DNA from: Pseudomonadota bacterium
Lineage (GTDB): Bacteria; Verrucomicrobiota; Verrucomicrobiia; Limisphaerales; SXTU01
Length of the DNA: 42,308 nt
Assembly: GCA_009922615.1 (NCBI GenBank)
Contig: RFVF01000039.1
Coordinates: forward strand, 1 to 42,308
Reading direction: 5' to 3'
Shown here: positions 39,330 to 42,308 of the stretch, piece after piece
How the letters are laid out: every line of letters starts with the position of its first letter
How positions within the stretch are numbered: position 1 is the stretch's first letter
Translations under genes and position numbers: made by a program
The notes under the pieces: generated by a model
Database searches by the model: none
Seen by the model: the letters and a program-made list of their open reading frames with translations, nothing else
What the model was told of the DNA's origin: nothing

Positions 39330-40349
39330 CTACTTCTTCTGACCGGCGAGTTGATTCTCTAGTTCCTTAACCCGCCGCAACAGCTCGGGCAACTGGTGCA
39401 GCGCGAGCCACTGGCGCTTGGTCTGTCGGTCGGGTTGCGCGGGTGAGCCGAGCCACTTCCCGCCGTCCGGGATGTCGTGCATCACGCCGGACTGCGCGGC
39501 GACGGTGACTTGGTTGCCGATCTTGAGATGCCCCGCGAGGCCGACCTGGCCACCGAGGACGACGTAGTTGCCGAGCTTGGTGCTGCCGGCGATGCCTGTC
39601 TGGGAAACGACGATGCAGTGCTCGCCCATCTGCACGTTGTGGGCGATCTGCACGAGGTTGTCCACTTTGGTGCCCTTGCCGATGATCGTGGGCCCGATCG
39701 CACCGCGATCCACCGTCACGTTCGCACCGAGCTCGACATCGTCACCGATGACGACGTGCCCCACTTGCAGCACCTTGTGGTGAACGCCCGCGTCAAACAC
39801 ATAGCCAAAGCCGTCGGAACCGATGACGCATCCGGCATGGAGCCGCACGCGTTTGCCGAGCTGCGTGCGCGCGTAGAGGACGACATTGGGAAACAGCTTT
39901 GTGTCTTCACCCACGACGCATTGGTCGCCCAGGTGATTGCCGCCCATCAACACCGCCCGCGCCTCGATGCGGCAGTTCTCGCCAATGACGCAGTGCGGCC
40001 CGATGTAAGCGGTGTCATCCACGCGCGCGGTCTTCGGGATGACGGCGGTCGGATGACGCTGGCCTTCCAACACCGGCTCGGCGAAGAACAGCGGCAGCAC
40101 CTTCGCGAAGGCCAGCCGGGCGTTCTTCACGCGGATGAGCGTCTTGGTCGTGGACTTGCGGTCGCCCGCCACGAGAATAGCCGTGGCGGCGCTGGCCTCG
40201 GCGGCGGCGAAGTAGGCATCGGTCTCGGCGAACGTGAGATCACCGCGCTTTGCGGCATCGGCGGGCGCGAAGCCCGTGATGAGCGGCGTGGCGTCTCCGA
40301 GAACTTCCCCGCGAACGTGTTTGGCAATGTCGGCAATGGTGTAGGGCAT
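39330..40349 (-). CDS. lpxD: UDP-3-O-acylglucosamine N-acyltransferase
   Basis: LpxD adds the second acyl chain in lipid A synthesis, so this organism makes lipopolysaccharide. The N-terminal uridine-binding domain (1-100) is followed by a left-handed beta-helix of hexapeptide repeats (about 105-300). The catalytic histidine is H237 in VQIAHNVQMG, and GSDGFGYV and GANVTVDRG are family landmarks. The C-terminal helix (PELLRRVKELENQLAGQ) trimerises the enzyme. ATG 40349 (339 residues) is preferred to TTG 40355. No other lpx gene (lpxA, fabZ) is adjacent. panD lies upstream on the same strand beyond a heptamer array. Confidence 0.97.
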   Translation of the reverse strand: MPYTIADIAKHVRGEVLGDATPLITGFAPADAAKRGDLTFAETDAYFAAAEASAATAILVAGDRKSTTKTLIRVKNARLAFAKVLPLFFAEPVLEGQRHPTAVIPKTARVDDTAYIGPHCVIGENCRIEARAVLMGGNHLGDQCVVGEDTKLFPNVVLYARTQLGKRVRLHAGCVIGSDGFGYVFDAGVHHKVLQVGHVVIGDDVELGANVTVDRGAIGPTIIGKGTKVDNLVQIAHNVQMGEHCIVVSQTGIAGSTKLGNYVVLGGQVGLAGHLKIGNQVTVAAQSGVMHDIPDGGKWLGSPAQPDRQTKRQWLALHQLPELLRRVKELENQLAGQKK

Positions 40350-40408
40350 GGGCAAGTGATTAGAAAAATCAGTCGGTGCTGCGCTGGGAGAAGTTTAACC
40401 GGTTGCCT

Positions 40409-40430
40409 ATCACTAATCACTAATTACTGG
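40409..40430. repeat. Heptamer array (ATCACTA-type) between panD and lpxD
   Basis: ATCACTA, ATCACTA, ATTACTG in 7-nt phase, ending 5 bp before the panD stop. The units match those in the coding array at 31131-31158. Confidence 0.7.
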
Positions 40431-40434
40431 CCGC

Positions 40435-40797
40435 TCACTTCCCCCGCGCATCCACCACGGCATTCTTTTCCCCCAGCACGATGACCTTTGGCTCCCAGCC
40501 GCGCGCCTGCACCGCGTCCACTTCCGTGAAACTCATGATCGTGAGCTTGTCGCCCATCTCACCGAGATGCGCGACCGCCCCGTTCAGCTCGATGACGCCG
40601 GTGCCGCGCGCGCCCTCGATCGCGTAAGTTTCCCAGCGGTTGCCGTTGGCCAGATTGCCACAGAGGATGCGCTCATATGGGAACAACCCAACCTGCTCCA
40701 TCAGGTCTGCCGCGATGGTGAGGCTGCCCTCGTAGTGGAGCGACGCACCGGTGACGGTGGCACGGTGAATCTTCGATTTCAGGACGTGAACAAGCAT
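40435..40797 (-). CDS. panD: Aspartate 1-decarboxylase precursor
   Basis: PanD makes beta-alanine for pantothenate and CoA. It is a self-processing pyruvoyl enzyme, cleaved between Gly and Ser in HYEGSLTIA (about residues 24-25), which makes Ser25 the pyruvoyl group. Other landmarks are MLVHVLKSKIHRATVTGA at the N-terminus, ANGNRWETYAIEG and NGAVAHLGEMGDKLTIMSF. At 120 residues it is typical. ATG 40797 fixes the canonical N-terminus. No Shine-Dalgarno is visible. No panB or panC gene is adjacent. Confidence 0.96.
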   Translation of the reverse strand: MLVHVLKSKIHRATVTGASLHYEGSLTIAADLMEQVGLFPYERILCGNLANGNRWETYAIEGARGTGVIELNGAVAHLGEMGDKLTIMSFTEVDAVQARGWEPKVIVLGEKNAVVDARGK

Positions 40798-40808
40798 GGC
40801 AAAAATGT

Positions 40809-40882
40809 CGAATGCCGAATGGCGAATGCGGAACCGGAGGGCTGGTGCGGAGGATTCTCCCTTCCCAATTCGCCGTTCGCCG
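40809..40882. repeat. Heptamer tracts upstream of panD and the Gfo/Idh gene
   Basis: CGAATGC, CGAATGG, CGAATGC run at 40809-40829, and two TTCGCCG units at 40869-40882 are followed by TTCCC. Both tracts are in 7-nt phase and lie in the 169-bp divergent gap between panD and the oxidoreductase gene, just upstream of its promoter. Confidence 0.65.
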
Positions 40883-40892
40883 TTCCCAAGGT

Positions 40893-40921
40893 TTGACTTG
40901 AAAAACGCGGGGCAATATAAA
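40893..40921 (+). promoter_or_regulatory. Promoter of the Gfo/Idh oxidoreductase gene
   Basis: TTGACT (40893-40898) and TATAAA (40916-40921) are separated by exactly 17 bp. Initiation near 40928 would leave a leader of about 39 nt before ATG 40967. This is one of the strongest sigma-70 promoters in the window. Confidence 0.65.
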
Positions 40922-40966
40922 GCCCGCCGTTCGCAACACAACACTCGATTCAAAACTCGTTTTCAC

Positions 40967-42130
40967 ATGAGCAGGAAAATTCGTTACGGCATGGTCGGCG
41001 GCGGGCGCGGGGCGTTCATCGGCGCGGTGCATCGTATCGCGGCGGCGATGGACCAGCAGATTGAACTGGTTTGTGGCGCGTTCAGCAGCGACCCCGAGCG
41101 CTCCAAGGCCAGCGGCGCGGACCTCTTCCTGCCCGCGAACCGCTGCTACGGCACCTTCGAGGAAATGATTCGCGCTGAGAAGGCATTGCCCGCCAGCGAG
41201 CGCATGGACTTCATCGCCATCGTCACGCCGAATCACATGCACTTCCCGCCGGCGAAGATGGCGTTGGAAAACGGCTTCCATGTCCTGAGTGACAAGCCCG
41301 CCACCTTCGACCTCGCCGAAGCGAAAGCTCTGGCCAAGCTCGTGAAGAAGACCGGCCTCCTCTACGGCCTCACGCACAATTACACCGGCTACCCGCTCGT
41401 GAAGCAGGCGCGCGACATGATCGCCACCGGTAAACTCGGCAAGATTCGCAAAGTCGTCGTCGAATATCCGCAGGGCTGGCTCGCCACGCGACTCGAAGCG
41501 TCCGGCCAGAAGCAAGCTGGCTGGCGCACCGACCCAAAACGCTCTGGCGCCGGCGGCTGCGTGGGCGACATCGGCACGCACGCCGAGAATCTTGCCGAAT
41601 ACATCACCGGCCTCCAGATTTCGGAGCTGGCCGCCGACATCACTAGCTTCGTGAAGGGCCGCAAGCTCGACGACGACGTGAACGTCCTACTCCGCTTCAA
41701 GGGCGGGGCGAAGGGCGTGCTGCACAGCTCGCAGATTTCCGTCGGCGAGGAGAACAACCTCAACATCCGCGTTTACGGCGAGCTGGGCGGCCTCGAATGG
41801 CACCAGAAGGAACCGAACACGATGCTCGTGAAGTGGCTCGACCAGCCCATGCAGGTCTATCGCACCGCCAATGGCTACCTGTGCGACGCCGCCAAGGCCG
41901 CCGGTCGCACCCCGCCCGCGCATCCCGAGGGCTACCTCGAAGCCTTCGCCAACATCTACAAAAACTTCGCCAACGCCATCCGCGCCCGCGAAGCCGGCCA
42001 GAAACTGGCGAAGGATTCCGTCGCGAACGACTTCCCGAAAATCGAGGACGGCGTGCGCGGCATGGCCTTCATCAAGGCGGTTGTCGAATCCTCCGCGAAG
42101 AATGCGGCGTGGACACGGCTGGATGTGTAA
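40967..42130 (+). CDS. Gfo/Idh/MocA-family oxidoreductase
   Basis: A 387-residue NAD(P)-dependent enzyme acting on a sugar or polyol. The nucleotide-binding motif is GMVGGGRGAFIGAVHRIA at the N-terminus. The family EKP motif appears as SDKPATF (about residue 110), and the catalytic-region histidine lies in GGCVGDIGTHAENLAEY. The C-terminal domain includes GELGGLEWHQKEPN. No signal peptide is present, unlike many verrucomicrobial members. It has its own promoter at 40893-40921 and is followed by a perfect hairpin at 42195-42220. It is not closely similar to the other Gfo/Idh protein at 10088-11089. The substrate is unknown. Confidence 0.94.
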   Translation: MSRKIRYGMVGGGRGAFIGAVHRIAAAMDQQIELVCGAFSSDPERSKASGADLFLPANRCYGTFEEMIRAEKALPASERMDFIAIVTPNHMHFPPAKMALENGFHVLSDKPATFDLAEAKALAKLVKKTGLLYGLTHNYTGYPLVKQARDMIATGKLGKIRKVVVEYPQGWLATRLEASGQKQAGWRTDPKRSGAGGCVGDIGTHAENLAEYITGLQISELAADITSFVKGRKLDDDVNVLLRFKGGAKGVLHSSQISVGEENNLNIRVYGELGGLEWHQKEPNTMLVKWLDQPMQVYRTANGYLCDAAKAAGRTPPAHPEGYLEAFANIYKNFANAIRAREAGQKLAKDSVANDFPKIEDGVRGMAFIKAVVESSAKNAAWTRLDV

Positions 42131-42192
42131 AACCGCAGCTCTTGCGGCGTTCCATTCAAACTCCCAAGGGTTTCAACCCCGCTAACGCAAGC

Positions 42193-42220
42193 AAAAGGGG
42201 CGGTCCGAAGACCGCCCCTT
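42193..42220 (-). terminator. Terminator between convergent genes near the right edge
   Basis: AAGGGGCGGTC-CGAA-GACCGCCCCTT (42195-42220) is a perfect 11-bp stem with a 4-nt loop. The T-run follows on the minus strand (TTTT, 42196-42193), so it best fits a gene entering from the right. It may also stop the plus-strand oxidoreductase transcript that ends at 42130. Confidence 0.75.
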
Positions 42221-42252
42221 GAGGCATTCAAGTTACCCGCAACGGGCAGCGC

Positions 42253-42308
42253 TCAGAGCGTGTGGCCGCTGCCGGACAAGCTGCACGTCGGCGTGCCCGA
42301 GACGGTCG
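42253..42308 (-). CDS. Possible 3' end of a gene entering from the right edge
   Basis: One minus-strand frame is open from the window edge to TGA 42255-42253 and has G or C at every third codon position (17 codons, ending SGSGHTL). This matches the codon habit of the real genes here. The terminator at 42193-42220 lies just downstream. The product cannot be identified from so short a fragment. A second minus-strand frame, open to a TAA near 42234, is less GC-biased. Confidence 0.33.
   Translation of the reverse strand, partial: TVSGTPTCSLSGSGHTL

Noticed and set aside
1..42308. tRNA or rRNA genes
   Set aside because: No convincing tRNA cloverleaf or T-loop (GGTTCRANTCC) pattern and no rRNA-like stretch were noticed on either strand; a covariance-model search was not possible.

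Overview
The window is GC-rich, densely coding chromosomal DNA with strong G/C preference at third codon positions. The gene content points to a Gram-negative bacterium of the Planctomycetota-Verrucomicrobiota group, most likely Verrucomicrobiota (Limisphaerales/Pedosphaera-like). The evidence is a ThuA/PVC-type dehydrogenase fusion, a DUF1549/DUF1553 protein with CxxCH-type motifs, a FloA/NfeD operon, LpxD, Tat-exported sugar-isomerase and Gfo/Idh-type proteins, and many palindromic and heptameric repeats. Start codons are rarely preceded by a Shine-Dalgarno sequence, and several genes start with GTG or TTG. The lineage is inferred from family content; no marker phylogeny could be run.

Layout, left to right. 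1-4.2 kb (minus strand): an unresolved left end with DnaA-box-like words, then an overlapping operon nfeD, floA, a 48-codon membrane peptide and a proline-rich membrane protein, preceded by a Tat-exported protein of unknown role. 4.3-6.4 kb (plus): a LOG-family protein and an M16 peptidase, separated by a hexamer-built inverted repeat that holds the ribosome-binding site of the peptidase. 6.4-11.1 kb: a group-2 sigma-70 factor divergent from a CarH/LitR-like MerR-B12 regulator, which is followed by pabB and a Gfo/Idh oxidoreductase. Four tandem 11-bp direct repeats cover the sigma-factor promoter and look like CarH operators. 11.1-20 kb (minus): a ThuA-NPCBM-PVC-HEAT fusion, a large FtsX-like permease carrying in-frame palindromes and heptamer arrays, a REP-associated tyrosine transposase bracketed by two inverted copies of a ~187-bp element, and the ABC ATPase that should pair with the permease. 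20-23 kb: the rplM-rpsI operon with its terminator, leuC and a DUF2721 membrane protein.

23-33.7 kb: a DUF1549/DUF1553 protein (minus) is divergent from tyrS. Downstream of tyrS lie a secreted HExxH peptidase, a membrane-fused spermidine-synthase-like protein, a NifS/IscS-type cysteine desulfurase, a second much larger membrane-fused spermidine-synthase-like protein and a YfcE-type phosphodiesterase. 33.7-42.3 kb: a hotdog thioesterase, a Tat-exported metallophosphoesterase, a small Lys/Gly-rich secreted protein, hisD, a Tat-exported sugar isomerase/epimerase-like protein, a dicarboxylate/amino-acid:cation symporter, lpxD, panD, a second Gfo/Idh oxidoreductase, and the likely 3' end of one more minus-strand gene.

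The most interesting points are the predicted B12/light-responsive operator over a sigma-factor promoter, the REP/RAYT cassette that splits an ABC-transporter operon, and the family of short tandem and palindromic repeats spread through both intergenic and coding DNA.
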